Assembly: GCA_907163375.1 (NCBI GenBank)
Contig: CAJQUW010016952.1
Location: 1-64,000, forward strand
DNA: 64,000 bases
From: Prostheceraeus crozeri
Taxonomy: Eukaryota > Platyhelminthes > Polycladida > Euryleptidae
Direction of reading: 5' to 3'
Positions 12,501 to 26,386 of this stretch are shown here, piece by piece. Each line of letters opens with the position of its first letter. Positions within the stretch are counted from its first letter, which is position 1. A model generated the notes under the pieces. It was not told where the DNA came from. It was given only the letters and a program-made list of their open reading frames with translations, and ran no database searches. The position numbers and the translations under genes are program-made.

Positions 12501-15500
12501 AGTTGTGTCTGATATGTCGAAATGGGATTTTATCGCCAGACATGACACAACCCACGTGGAAAAACTGCTGACTTTATGCTTAGCGACAAGCGGAAATTTA
12601 CAAATACGTGCATTGCATTTTAATTGAATGATTCAAACAAAATAATATAATTTACGGTTTCCATGCATTTTCCGCCTTTACACTTCACGTAATCAATGCT
12701 CATACAATAGAATGACCTCATATGGGTAGCAAGTGACATGAAAGAATGATCGATATTGCTAATATGATTGATGACATCTCATTCTCGTTTCACAAAATGC
12801 TAGAGCGCATTTACAGAAACTTCGGCGAGTATTCTACCTCTCGAGTCGTAACTTTCATTTGGCAATTCTGGTCCAACGCGCTTATTCAATCGGTAAATGA
12901 AGACATAATTCATAAGTTCTTGCAAAACAGCATGTGTGTGTCAATTGCTATGGAAGGTTGATTGCATCAGCAGCATCAGATTTACTTTACTATGTATTTC
13001 CTACTCTTTCACAATGACGTATCTTGCTTTGCCATTTTTTTGTCAATCATGCATTTTTCTACGTCTGGCTTGGTCTAGACGCGTACAATGGTGATTATCA
13101 ATGCTCCTGTTTTGAAACATTGGGGGTTGTAGTTGCGCGTTTAATTCTTTCACAGGAATAATGAGTTATATTTGCCTTGTCAAAACTGTATTGATCTGCA
13201 TGTATCCAATTAGCGAAGTTGAGTTTTCCTACATGTATCGATGGCCATAAATGCTAACTTTGTATTTGTCTCACACAAGACGCATAGTAGAGAACGGAGA
13301 AAAACATCACGATACAGTACTCACCTTGTCGAATCCGCAGATTTAAGTCTCATAGTAAAATTTGACGAAGAATTCATGTCCCATTTTTTAAATAGATTTT
13401 TTAAAAACAAATTGTTTTATGATACAATTTATAACTTAAGTACTTACAGTTTGCATTTTAACGGTGTGGTTCTGAAGATCATCCATGGCGTCAAGATCTT
13501 CTTAGGTAGAGAAGAATTCATCGATGATCTTTGCACAATTTTCTGCATTCCTTGGTATTAATAACACCAGAAACTATGGTAAGTTGCGTTAGCGATCTGG
13601 GATATCTGACAAACATGTCAATTCCAGTCCAGCTTGGCATTATTGACGTTCGCATGGTCACTATTTCAGGAATCTTTCCATTAGTTCATCTATTTCAAAA
13701 ATCTGATATCGAAATGGATGTATAATTGGCTTAAAATTCATGTTGGCATTGATGCTTTTGTGTTGGTATTTAGTGTCTTAGTTCGTTTTATGGCACGCCC
13801 AGCTTTGTGGCACGTTTTTGAAATCAATTGCGATTTATGTTGAGTATAAGTTAGGCAGTTGAATGTGGCATGGCATGGTTTTGCTAAGGACCGTGGCTAA
13901 ATTGCACTTGTAGAAAATTGCAGTTGTAGTGTGAGAGCTTTTTGACTAACTAAATTGTAGTAAGAGTGGTGAAGGGTCGTAGAGGTTGCTGGCGATATTC
14001 TATTTGTCGCACTGTTTGTGCTTCGTGCGGTGGCCTTCCTCGGACAGCATCATCACTGAGTTTCAGGTACATTTTGAACTGGACTCAATGAATGTATTTG
14101 TGCGGTTATGACCATGTTGAGGGTAAATTCACACAAATGAAATGCAGTCGGTAGAAGTTTATTTAGCCAAAATATACATATATCTAACAACATACATACG
14201 TGCAAATAGCCAGGGATTTGCAACCATCATGACTATGGCCGCGTTCTTGGCAAACCCATTAAAGAAACAAATCTAGAAACGAACGGTAGATCTGGGAGAA
14301 AGGTGCACACTGTGTCTACCATTCAAGATAAACTCCAAGTACATTTATCAAGAACTGAGCATTCATCTACCTTATCTAAGGTATCTGCTGAACAAACAAG
14401 ATCATTATAAATTATATACATTAGGCCTCTCTCGCCTCTCATCTAGCCTAAGAGCCAAGACTGTACTTTTAACGCCTACATTGTTTGATGGACAGGACTT
14501 TACTATGTATATGTATCATCAAAAAACTGTGGGAGAGATAGACAACCATCAAGTACGTTGGACCGGACACTACAACCACAGACCACCTTACTCTTAGGAG
14601 GAAATTGGGAATAGAATGAGATGTACCTGTGACACAATGTTTAATAAAGCATACATCTGCTTCGTTAAAACAAACATTTGCGAGCTTTATGGCATTGAAC
14701 AAGAAGTTCGATGAAGTTGTGCACACCAGTTGCGGGTCTTTGGCGAAAAGACACGTAAGGATTTCAACCCTTTAGTCGCCGTTGACGACAACGCAGAGAT
14801 CATCACTGAGGGTCGCAATTCAGCGAAATTATTTTAGTATCATTTTGGATGATGTTAGTATCTTGCATCAGCTAGGGTAGATTGATTCTTTGTCTAGTCA
14901 CTCATTAAGATCTTTTTCATTTCTTTATCAAAATGTTTCTAAGACCTTCCAAAAACTCTCATAAAATAATTTGCATGAAACATCACATTAGTCTGGACGC
15001 AACTACCAAAGCGCGCAACTGTTAGACCAACATACGATGGCCTTTTTTGACATGCATTCTCAAACATCAGATTATGATATGAGCTTGAGAGCGGAAGAAT
15101 CGCAGTTAAGCTTGGCTAAGTTGTAACAATTCGGTTGTAAAATCAACTTTCGTTGGAGATACAGTGATTGTTCCGATCTCTACGTTTATATCAACTTATT
15201 GTTTGGGTCGCTCTAGAGCGTAAACGAAATACGTTTTGACGTTTTAGAGCTGGAATATGACCGCGCGTCGGAAATGTCTAGTTATTTTCACAAATCAATT
15301 CGTTCATCCTCCGCTGTCGGTGATGTCGCAAATAGTGTTAGATTCTAGATCAATTCAAAGCCCGAGGAGCTGGGAGTATTCTATTACATAAAATAATCTT
15401 AGTGATGTCGTACGACATGCGCGCCAGGAGTGTTCTATATTTAGATATTTTTTATATCACCGTATCGTCTTTTCCAGCGAAAGAATATACTGGGCCTCGG

Positions 15501-17559
15501 GTAAATTTCATCCGTACTTTTTTTACACCTCGTCCAGTTCTTTTCTGTCTCTTTTCCGTCTTTTTTAAATTTCACCCCCCCCTTTTTTCAGTCCATTCAG
15601 TTTTTTTAAAATTTAACAGTTGATTAATATGAAAGAACGTCTGTGGGGTTAGGGTTGGGACGTTGCGCGCAAAGTCGTAAAGAGATGACATTATTTCGAA
15701 TAGATTTCAAGTTCAATTTTTCTAATACGGAGTAGCTATGAGATATAGTTTCCAGATCTATTCACATTATATTTTGCTATAAATGCTTCCGCTGTAATTT
15801 TATATATCTCGCGCAGTCCTACTTTACCATCGGACTATCAAAGAGACAAATCGAGACCGTATTACAGTCTCAAATTTTCACTATCTTATTTTTATTGACC
15901 GTGCCTTTATCTTGGATTTTCATGTATATTTATACCGGTTATATTCGCCCACACGCTGTGTTCTAGGTTATAGAAAAAATGGAATGTAATAGGGCCAACT
16001 CGCCGCTCGTAGTAAATTGAGCGAAGTACTCACAATTCCACTTGGAAGAGGGCAGTTACCTGAAACTGAGGGATTCCCTAATGAGCCGTACATCAACGCA
16101 ATGTGAACAATTTCGGTGTTTATTATTAGACAGTGGCTAATGTCTGGCTCCGGTTGTATTTTTTTAATTATGGGGTTCAACTCCCGTTAAGTTTTTGTCA
16201 TACCCACCCATGGATAAATACCTGTAGAGCTACGTATGGGTGTTGGCTGGAATTGTCACGATTCAATTATAGCGAGGTGACCTACATTGTGCTTAAAATT
16301 AACTGTGGATTCAGCTCTTCTTTCATTTAAGTTTTGTAAAAATGTGGTCGTTTTTTAGAATTGCGATTTTTGCGTGTTTTTTTACGCGATCATGACTTCG
16401 CTTAAGACACGTGTAATGGTGCTAAACCAAAATATTTATTGTAATCATATGAGCCGTATTTAAATATCATTATCATTATTATTTCATCTGCATTATTATC
16501 GAGGTCCTACGTATTAAGTAGCGCTGCGCCCGTAAAACTGCATACGTTATGGTACTAATAAACACACTCACTACTCAAAAACTGGAAGAGAATGCACCCA
16601 TAGCCGACAAAAATATCTTTAAATATTTAATCAAATGTCTCTGAATACCTTCCATGGGCACATACTTATTTTGACGTTAGATACAAAAGCATTCACTGAA
16701 GATTGTTTATGATCAAAAAACTGTTTGGGAAGAAGTATTTTATTTGAAGCAACAATTAGGTTTTTGATATTAAAATATTGTTGCCTTTCATTTTTACACC
16801 TCTACCCACATTTTTATTATACTCACCAATCAAGCCAAATAAAAACATTTTTAGATACTTAAGCTCTTCATTATTCATCTAGGCAATGACGAAAGCTAAT
16901 ATCCATGAATTTAGAGAAATTCTAATAAAAAGTAAGTAAACTGTGACTATTAAAATGTAATGAATTTTACACCCACAGCCTGAGAAAACAAGAGAATCAC
17001 TGGAGAAATTTGTGCACCTAAACAGCGACTGGAAAAAGCGTCATAAATCGCGAGGATGTTAGGAAGTTATCGGGGTTGGAACAAAAATTGCATTTCTGAA
17101 GGATGGTCAACAGCTTGGGTGCTTACTCATGATTGAGATTTTCCTGACTCCCATATCAGAGTTACAACAAAGTTTGACGTTTTAAATGCTTTCATTTTTA
17201 AAATAGGTCAGCAAACTTATTAATGCTTCCTTACTTTGTGTAGTCCATCAAGTTTTTTCCAGCCATTGTAATCAATCTCACTATGAGTCAATAGAAATCA
17301 TTGACGTGCTATGATTTCAGAATCATGCTGGACAAGCGCGCTATGATCAAGATTGATGGATGGAAATCGCATATCATTGTATATCCGATATCTTGAATTC
17401 TACGCATTGGAAATAACACAAGATTCGAGCTTCACACCAGGATTCCTTTACAGAGCACTGCAATGTTGAAACTTCAAAACTTTTACGAGACCAAAATTTA
17501 TGCGTTATTATTACATTTGTATGCAAAAAGTTAGCTCAATAGAATGGAAATTGACGAAG
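9536..17559. other. Long AT-rich stretch, no gene recognised
   Basis: No open frame here resembles a known family. Points seen: two related segments around 9545-9570 and 9657-9685 with a CTGTGCxTCGxGCAxTGTG core, the ACACGTGTA cluster listed separately, and GC-rich GGCCCC blocks near 11555-11580 and 11745-11840. Poly-C runs lie at 11087-11095 and 12182-12191. Exons of the downstream host gene may lie here, but I could not identify any. Confidence 0.5.
10826..10992. repeat. Cluster of ACACGTGTA-type palindromes
   Basis: Within about 165 bp the sequence repeats ACGTGTATT, TACACGTGTA, ACACGTGTAC and ACACGCATGT, each in a short AT-rich setting. CACGTG is the E-box core. The cluster could be a decayed short tandem repeat or a cluster of bHLH-type sites. 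No adjacent promoter or gene was recognised, so the function is open. Confidence 0.4.
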
Positions 17560-17615
17560 TTATAAGCGTTTAGTTTTCGTCACTTTTTTTGGGACACCCG
17601 GTATATATATATCAT
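17540..17615. repeat. Probable transposon terminus (GGGACACCCGGTATA)
   Basis: A run of T followed by GGGACACCCGGTATATATAT ends an AT-rich block. From memory, TTTTGGGACACCC(T/G)GTATA is a common terminal motif of dispersed invertebrate repeats. I found no matching second end nearby, so element type and length are unknown. Confidence 0.35.
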
Positions 17616-17689
17616 ATACCACATTCTGATTGATGTATTTATTCAACTATTACCGTCACTGCTATAATTCTATATTTATTACTTTTCAG

Positions 17690-20600
17690 GTTCTTCGTAC
17701 GGATACTGAGTCAGAAGCAGATCTACCTTCAGGAGGTTCAGTGAGTCCATCTTTACAATTTTTAACATATGATATACATTTACTTTTGCTAACCATATCT
17801 TTGTCTGACAATTTCAGACTTCTTTGGAATCATATTCCCTCCCCTTGTCGCAGAGGTTAGGAGGCAGAACTGAGGTATGTAGCTGCTTTACCTTATCTTC
17901 ATGCATAAATTCATAATAAACACATCAGAGTATGCAATTGAAGCGATTTCGTCTTCATAGTAACATCTTTCACATGGACATCTTTGCATCGTGTTTGTAT
18001 TGGTGATGGCGGTCAAGAAGTTGACGATCCGCGATGAAGCAGCTAATTCAGTCAATTGACGGTAACTGGTCGTCAAGTAATAGTAAAATACTGTCAGTGT
18101 CAAATATCAACGTAATCACAATTTTCTGGGTTTTTTAACGAAATTAGTCTAATGCAAATGTGACAAAAATCAATAAGGTAAATGTAATTATCACGTTTTG
18201 GCTGGTGACAGAATGTAATCAAAGTCAGCACAAAAAATAGTGTACCGGGTAGCATTTTTTCAAAGGCTTTGAATGTTAGCTATCGACGGCACATTTGCGA
18301 GGTAGATTAGAAGGCATGTGAAGAGATTGAAGATCAGAAATGGGAGCTGTCTGTGTTTCTAAACAGTACTGTATTCTCGAACAATAATTTGTAGACCGCC
18401 AAGGTGGGAAGCATCCTCTCCATCGCCAGTGAGCGGCCGAGTTTCAACTTCCTTCCTCCCTTTACCACCACACTCCACCAAGAGCGGCTATCTCCGTTCC
18501 TCATCCTTCCTGCAAAGCGGACCCTCGTTTGCCCAACTTTCTCCATCGGACCTCAAACGACTGTAGGACGACCTCCCAGCGCATGAAGGTTCTGCTTTGA
18601 TAGAATGGGTATCGACATGAATTCCATCGAAGGTGAGGATTCTACTGTTAGTATAGTTGTTATATATATTGGTAGAATAGAAATTATAGTCCCATGGTGC
18701 CCGCGGTCATACAATGCTCATAACATAAAAAAGTTTGTCAGGGAAATTTCTTCCTGTGATGTGCTTAAAATAAGGAGTGTTCAATCAGTTTAATAACAAA
18801 TATATTTTTAGTGCCATCTTCATTTAATTATATCGTTTATTTCGAGCAGGGCGGCCTGGATGGCCTGTTTGATTGACGGCTTTAAACTGTGCATCTACCT
18901 ATAGGCCTATATAGAAATAAAAATATTGATACAGGAAAACAAATCCAGTAGAAAGTTGTTTTGGCTAAGACTTGTCATTAGAAATCGCTTTCCAATGTTC
19001 ATTCGTAAAGTTTCCGAGAAAGAAAGCGCTAGCTGCATGGAAATGAAAGACTTGATTCAGACATTTTTTCGCTTTTTGCATCGCAGTATCTTGTTTTTTT
19101 GTTATTGCGAGTTTTTTCTGATCCTAAATTTTCTTGAAATCTGATGGTGATGATTGTGTATGTGATTTGTGGTGTGTGTGATTTTGTTGATGTGTGATTG
19201 TTGTGTGTGTGTGGATTGTGTGTGGTTGGTTGTGATGGTATTCTGTGTTGTTGTAGATTGGTTGGTGGTTGTGATTTGTTTGATGCCTGTGTGTGGTATG
19301 TGTGTGTGTGTTGTGTGATGTGTGTGAGTTGATGTGTTTGATTGTGTTGATTGTGATTTGTTGTGTGTGTTTGTCGTGTTGTTTGTGGTGTGTGTGTGGT
19401 GATGATGTGTTTGATGTGGTGATGTTGTTGATGTGATTGTTTGTGGTTTGTGTGTGGATTTTGTGATGTTGATGATAGTTGTTGTTGTGTTGTGATGTGT
19501 GTGTGTTTGTGTGTGTTTGATTTTTGTGTTTGTTGTGTGTGATGCTGATACGGTCTACTCTTTTAATGTGTGAGTGTTGATGTTGTGTGTGTTGATGTGT
19601 TGTTGTGTTTGATGATGTTCGTTGTGATGTGTGTGAGATTGTGTGTGTTTGTGATGTGTTGATTTGTGTTTGGTATTGTGTTGGTGTGTGTTTGATACTG
19701 TTGATTGTGTTGTGATTGTGGATTGTTGTGATGGTGATTTTGTGTGTGATGTGTTGTGTGATTGTTTGTGTGCTGTGTGATAGTGTGATTTGTGATTATT
19801 GTGTGTTTGAGGTTGTTGTGTGTGTTGTTGTGTATGTGTGTGTGTGATTTGTTTTGGTGTGTATGTGTTTGTTTGTGTGGTTTTGTGTGTGTGTGTTGAT
19901 ATGTGAGGTTTGGTGATGTGATGTGAGTGTGTTGATTGTTTGATTTGTGTTGATGTTGTTTGTGATGTGTTGATGTGTGTTGTTGTTGTGTGTGATTGTG
20001 GTGTGATTTTGAATATGTGTCGTGTGTGGATGTTGAGTGTGGTGTGTGTGATGTGTTTGTTGTGTGATGTGTGTTGATGTGTTTGTTGTGAGATGTTTTG
20101 TGTGTGTTTGTGATTATGTGATTGATCTGATGATGTTTGTGAGTGATGTGTGTGTGATTTTGTTGATTGTGACTACTGATATGTTGTGTGTTGTTGTGTG
20201 ATGTGTGTGCAGCGTGTGATGTGTGATGTGTCGTGTGTTGTGTGTTGTGTGTGTGTGTGTGTGTGTGTGTGTTGTTTTGATGTGTTGTGTGTTTGTGGGT
20301 GTGTGTTGTGTTGTGTGTGTGTGTGTGTGTGTGATGTGATGAATTGATTTGTAGTTGTGTAGTGTTGTGGTTGTGTTGATTGATGTGTGTGTTGATGTGA
20401 TGATGTTGTGTGATGATGATACTGGTGTGTGATGTGTGATGTTGTTGATGGCTGTGTGTGTGTGTGTGTGTGATACAAAGTTGTGTGATGTGTTATGAGT
20501 GTTGTGAGTCGTTGATTGGTGTGTTGTGATGTGATGTGTGTGTGTGTGTGGGTGAAGTGTGTGTTGTGTGTGATGTGTGTGTGATGTGTGTGTTTTGATG

Positions 20601-23600
20601 GTGTGATGTTGATTGATTGATGTGTGTGTTGTGTGTTTGTGTGTTGTTGTGTGATTTTTAGATGATGATGTGTGCTGATTTTGTGTTTTTGTGGTGCGGC
20701 TGTTGTGTGTGTGTGTTTTGTGATGTGATATGTGTTGTGGTGTTTGGTGGTGTTTTGTGTTGTGTACGGTGTTGTGATTGTGTTGTGTGTTGTGTGCTGT
20801 TTTGTGTGAGTTTGTGTGTGTGTGTTTGTGTTGTGTGTTGTGTTTGTGTGTGGTGGTGTGTGTGTTTGTGTTGTGTTGTGTGTGTGTGTTGATTGTGTGT
20901 GTGGTGTTCGTGTAGTGTGTGTATGTGTGTTGTGATTGATGATTGTGTTTTGTTGTTGTTTGTGTGTTGTTTGTGTGTGATTGTTGTTGAGTCTGTGAAT
21001 GTTGTGTGTTTGTGTGTGTGTGTTTGTGATGGTGTGAATGTTGTGTGATGATGATTGTGTTTGTGAGTGTGATGTTGTGTTGTTGTTGTATTGTGTTTGT
21101 GTTGTGTGTGGTGTTTGTGATGTGTGATTGTTTGTGTGATTGTGTGTGTGATTTGTGTGTTTTTGTTGAGTGTTGTGTGTGTGTGTGTGTGTGTGTGTGT
21201 GGATTGTGTGGTTTGTGTGTGTGTTGTTTGTTGATGTTGTGCATGTGTGTGTGTTGTTTGATACTGTGTGTTGTTTGAGTTGTGTTCTGTGTGGTGATTG
21301 TTTATGTGTGTTTGTGTAGTGTGATGTGTTTTGTGTTTGTGTTTGTGTGATGTGTTTGTGCTTGTGTGGTATTGTGTGAGTGTTGATTGTTTGTGATTGG
21401 TGTGTTGTGATTGTGTTGTTTGTGATGATTGTGTTTTGTGTGATGTGTGTGAGTGTGATGTGTGATGTGTGTGCTACAATTTGTGTTGTGTGTTGTGTTG
21501 ATTGTGTTGTGTTTGAAGTGTTTGTGTTGTGATCGTGTTGTTGTGTGATGTGTGTTGTTGTTTTTTGTGCTATGATTTGTGTGGTTGTTGTTGTGGTGTT
21601 TGTGATGTGTGTGATTTGATTTTGTTGTGTGTGATGTGTGTGTTTGATTGTTGTTGTTGGATGTGTTGAGTGTTGATGCTGATGTGTGTGTGATTGTGTG
21701 TTTGCTGTGTGATGTTGATTGGTTTGTGATGTGTTTTGAATTGTGTGTGTGTGTTGTTGTGATGTGTTGTGTGTTGTGTGTGTTTTGTGTTGTTTTTGTG
21801 TAGTGATGTGTTTTTGTTTGTGTGTAGGTGTGTTGATGGAAGGTGAGTGATTGGTGTGATTTGTGATTGTGATTTGTGTTGTTGTGTGTGGTGTGTTTGT
21901 GTGATTGAGTGATTGTGTTGTTTGTGTGATGTGTTGTGTGGGTGATGATATTGTGAGAGTGTGTGTGTTAGTGTTGTTTGTGTGTGTGTGTTGTGTGTGA
22001 TGTTTTGTTTGTTGTTTGTGATGTTGATTGTTGTGTTGTGATATGTGTGGTGGTGATTGTTATTGTGTTGTTGTGTTTGTTGGTTGTTGTGTTTGTTGTA
22101 TGATTTGTTTGTGTGTGTGTGTGTGTTTGTTGTGCTGTGTGTTTGATGATTGATTGGGATTGTGGTTGATTGTTTGATTGGTTGTGATGATGTGTGTGTG
22201 TGTGTTGTGTTTTGTGTGGTTGTGTGATTTGTGATTGTGTTGTTGAGTGATGATGTGTTGTTGTCTGTGATGATGGGGCTGGTGTTTGTTGTTGATACAA
22301 TGATTTGATTTTTGATGGCTGTGTGTGTTGTGTTTGTGTGTGTGTGTGTTGTGTGTGAATTGTGTGTGATGTGGTGTGTGTGTGATTTTGTGATTTGTGT
22401 TTTTGATTGATGTTGTGATGTTGTTTATTTGATGTGTGATGATGTGATGATGTGTGTGTGTGTTGGTGTTTTTGTTTGATTTTGATATTGATGTGTGATT
22501 GATTTTGTGTTGATGTGTGTTGTGTGTTGTTGTGTGTGATTGTGTGATTGGGATTGTTTGTGTTGTTTGTTGATTATGTTGTGGTGTGTGATTTGATGTG
22601 TTGATGTGTTGTGTGGTTTGTGATGTGTGTGTGTGATCAATGTGATTGTGGTGATTGATTTTGTGATGATGTGATGAGTGTTGTTTGTGTGATAGTGGAT
22701 TGATTGTTGTGTGTGTGTGTGGTGCTGTGTTGTGTGTGTGTTGTGTTTGTGTGTGTGTGGTTGTGATGTGTGCTTGTGTGTTGATGTGATTGTGATGTGT
22801 TGTGTGTTTTGAATGTGATGTGATGTTTGTTGTATGTGTGAATGTGATGTGTGATGTGATGATTGATGAGTTTGTGTGTCGTTGTTTTGATTTAGTGATG
22901 TTGTGTGATCTGGTGATATATGTTGTTTTTGATGGTTGTGTTGTTTTGTTGTGTGTGTGTGATGAGTGTTTGTGTGTGTGTTGTGTCGTGTGTTTTGTGT
23001 GTTATGATCTTGATGTGTGATTGTGAATGTGTTGATTTGATTGTTGTGATTGTGTCGGTTGTGTGTGTGTGTGTTGTGTTGTGTGTGATTAGTTTGTGAT
23101 ACAAAGTGTGTGATACTGTGATGTGATGTTATGATTTGTTTGATTGTGATTTGTTTGATTGTGTTTGTGTGATTTGTGTGATGTGATGTGTGTTGTGTTG
23201 TTTTGTTGTGTGTGTTGTTGTGTGTTGATTGTGCGGATTTTGTAGTTGTGTGATTGTGTGTGTGTTGTGTGTGGTGTGCTTTGATTGTGGGTGTGTTGTT
23301 ATTTGTTTGTGTTTGTGTGTTTTGATATGTTGTGGTGTTTAGTGATGTGTTGGTGTGAAGTGTGTGATGTGTTTTGATTGTGTTTGTGTGTTTGTGATTT
23401 GTGAGTGTTTGGTTTGGTGATTGTGTGTTTTTGTTGATACAAAGCTATTAATCAAACTTTTTTACGGACTTGTGTATCGGTTACATGTGCTTCCAGTAAC
23501 ATGTACTTAGTTTTTGCTGTTTTAAACATTCTCTTAAGCTGTATTATAATCATTTCAAATCTTAGAATTTTAGATTTCCTGTCGAACAAATACATTAAAT

Positions 23601-26319
23601 ATAAAAGCAAATATTTTAAACAAGGTAAGTAAATTATTAAATGGTATGCGTACACATTGCAGATACTCATCTGTGCTTTTGCAAACTAAAGATCTCCAAG
23701 TTTGCGCACAGTGGACTCACATAATTTATTATGTTCCAGTTGTGCGACAGTCGAAAACTCGCACAGAGAGACCCTAAATGCACCTTTAAGAATGTCAACA
23801 AGTTTTTGAATTTTTTAAAAAAATCCTGAAGCGAAAGCCGCGGCACCATGCAGTCGTACATGAGTAATATGGCATTAAGTCGATTTTTTTGATTACAGCG
23901 GTCCTCTTCTTCCTTGCCGGAGTTGTCCGTCAGCAGTCGCGGCTGACTGACCGCATCAATGTGCTGGAGCGCCGAGTTGCTGGGATGAATCCTTCATGAA
24001 AGCGGGGAAGAAAGTGTTGTCCGTTCCACAAATTTCCCTTCCTCTTTTCTCCACCATCGATGGACTCAAGGATGTGCAGAACTATCCTCAGGGCTTGGTA
24101 AGCTACATTTCCTGACTCGTTATCAAGAAATATCAAGCGCTTGCAGAATTCAAGATGGTTAGATCAGAGATTGTGTCAAGTCACTCTACTTACGTATTCA
24201 TGAACCAAAACGAAATTACCTTTGCAGTTGCTACTCCAGAGGGGAATTTTTAGACCGAGTAGATTCCAAAATTAGTCAAATATTAGATGCGTATTTTGAA
24301 ATTTTCAGTTTACGTATGCGTTTTTGGCTATGTGCATACTATCATGGCATCCAACTTATACATACTGCTTGCATGCATTGAGATGTATGTAAATGTGCGT
24401 TAATGGGCGTTAAATTTACAGGTGTGTTTCATATGTCAGTGACGTCTATATGAATTATAATTTCGGTTCGTCTTGCATCAATATTACATGCAATGCTTCA
24501 AATACTGTTTGTACTAGAGTATGTTGCTTCCAAAGTTGTTGTGCACTATTTGAAGCCTTTCTCACATCTCATTCGGAGCAAGTTTTGAAATAATGAAGGG
24601 GCGAAGAACGATTGAAAAAAAAAAAAAGAATCAAAAAAAAAAAAATTTATAAGAATAATAAATAAAAAATGAAAAAAAAATAAAATTTAAAATAGAAAAA
24701 AATCTTCCGATGAATTGCTTTACCAAAACAGCTAGGATATGAGAAATTTATCTTGTCGGTATTCGTTTTGCATGACATGCTCATCTCCACTCTAAATGGC
24801 ATTTCAAAATTTCATTGCTTTTTACAAATGTTCAAATAGGATGCATCTAGTAGTATAATAGCATTCACTGCAATGCAGTTAGGATATGGGAATTTATTGG
24901 TGGTTTTCGCTTTACTTGATTCATTGATGTTCCTTCGATAAATGCTAATTCAATTCGAATTTTCTGCTAAGGGTTATCATCTGGACTTGTATATTTTTGA
25001 CCTATAAATAAAAAGTCTGACTTAATCTCTCTTATTCTCAAAGCGACAAAAAAATCCGAAAGCTGGAATCGATGATTGACGTAATTTAATGAGCATACTT
25101 CAGCTGCCTCTATGGCATCGTCACTTCATAATGAATCTTGCTTTGACAAAGGAGCCACACGTTCCATAGAACAATTGTTGTAGGTACATGAGAATAATCA
25201 TGTGAGAAATACTAATGTATGAGCTCATCTAGCTTTCAGGAAAGACTTTGTAATGGATTTTTTTTTATTATTTTTAATAGCATTTATTGGTTCCCTTATG
25301 GAAAAAATACTTATCGTGTTTTGTCAGTTATCATCACAGCCTAACTAAACGAAGATTTCTCTTAATCTACAGGAAAATTGACTGCATTTAAGCTTTTTGA
25401 CTTAATTTATGGTAGATGGTTAACAAAGAAATTTTATCGACTGCTTCGGTCTGGTTTCAACAAAATTACCTCACTTACATATTTTGACTTGAATGACCTT
25501 TGTAACCCCTAGTCATCTCATTCTTCAAAACTGCTATGAATCATGAAATTCAACATCACGATTTCATTTTTGACATCCATTTTATGCGCTTGATTGTCTT
25601 TCCTGATTAAAATCAATTAATTCCTAGATAAGCAATTGGAGCAGTGACACTTTATAGAGATCCCCATCAAAATGAATCTGCATTGATCATACTTATTATG
25701 CAGCTATTAAATTATGAATATTATAATCAAATTACTGAAAAATTAGTAAATAGCTACCAACCATCCTGAGATCTAGCAATTTGACCACTTGTGGTTCAAG
25801 ATCCACGGAAAAAAATTAAAGTTGAAGATCTATTGTCTTTCTGTCTAGAAAGATTCTGATACAATTCATCAGTTAAAGTTTTTTACTTAACAGAAAGATT
25901 AGATGATGCAGGAAGGTGGTGTAGACGTCAAGGACCACGTGAAAAGAGTCATGGGGCGGCTTATTTCTCCATCACTCTCAATGTTCGCTAAACCGCACGG
26001 GCACATACGGAAAGGAAAAAGTTGCCCGAGGGTTTTGAGAACTTGCTCAAAGGTAAGAGATCATTGAGTATTACATGTATTATAGTTAGCCAGAAATAAT
26101 CCTCCATAATTCGTTTCAGAGTCGAGTGTCAGCTTGTTCCCCACTACCACAAAGGGACAGGTAGAGAAAGTGGTTCGAAATTTTTTGAAAAACGCACGGG
26201 ATCGTGGAGGTGGTCGGGACGAAAGACGTCATGGTGAGCTGAAGCTACCGAAAAAGCGAGCGAGGTTGGATGTCTCTACCAGTGTGGATAGTGATACGAG
26301 TGATGACATAATTGTTTAG
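17690..26319 (+). CDS. Multi-exon host gene, DUF4806-like (3' part)
   Basis: Five exons can be supported: 17690-17740, 17818-17874, 23899-24097, 25912-26052 and 26120-26319. Each is flanked by AG and GT consensus sites, for example TTTTCAG/GTGAGT and CAATTTCAG/GTATGT. The first two are 51 and 57 nt, phase 0, and acidic to serine-rich. The third gives a serine-rich stretch and then a short amphipathic segment (LTDRINVLERRVAG). The fourth carries GGVDVKDHVKRVM with a KPHGHIRKGK segment, recalling the basic core of DUF4806 proteins. The last encodes a lysine/arginine-rich, NLS-like tail ending SDTSDDIIV. Phases agree across all junctions, but exons three and four need single-base frame corrections (two near 23945 and 23995, one in the A run near 26015). 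These could be assembly indels or true decay. The start codon and 5' exons were not found. The family call is from memory of motifs. Confidence 0.5.
18395..18586 (+). other. Possible extra exon or chance open frame
   Basis: After TTTGTAG the frame stays open for 63 codons, with a hydrophobic/proline-rich translation, then meets TGA. It lies in the intron between the second and third supported exons. It has a consensus acceptor but no clear in-frame donor before the stop. It could be an alternative terminal exon or a chance open stretch; an open frame exists on the minus strand too. Confidence 0.2.
19141..23445. repeat. 4.3-kb degenerate (GT)n tract in an intron
   Basis: The + strand is almost entirely G and T with A mainly in GAT, and C is nearly absent. 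Pure TG runs reach about 26 bases near 20246-20270 and 21176-21200. Rare interruptions recur as GATACAAAG (about 20472, 23097, 23436), GATACAATG (22293) and GATACTG (19689, 20418, 21260, 23112). The right edge of the tract is itself a GATACAAAG. Histidine/threonine-rich open frames on the minus strand (for example 20114-21244) are compositional artefacts. The tract lies between the second and third exons of the host gene, so its RNA would be UG-rich. Confidence 0.85.
23446..23898. other. Intron remainder before exon three
   Basis: AT-rich, unique-looking sequence ending in a T-rich tract and TTACAG at 23894-23898, which serves as acceptor for the next exon. Nothing else is recognised. Confidence 0.4.
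24098..25911. other. Intron between exons three and four
   Basis: Begins GTAAGC and ends GATGCAG. It is AT-rich throughout, with an A-rich low-complexity block at 24613-24705. No second gene or recognisable repeat family was seen in it. Confidence 0.45.
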
Positions 26320-26386
26320 TTGTACATATTCTACTATTACTCTTATAGCACTTCTTTTGTGTTGTGCAATTATTGTTTATGTTGAG

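Noticed and set aside
20114-21244. 376-codon His/Thr-rich minus-strand open frame
   Set aside because: Product of the degenerate GT tract: the CA-strand codons CAC, ACA and CAT contain no stops.
7071-23445. CRISPR array or operon-type structure
   Set aside because: The repeats are simple-sequence tracts without spacers, and all other signals are eukaryotic.
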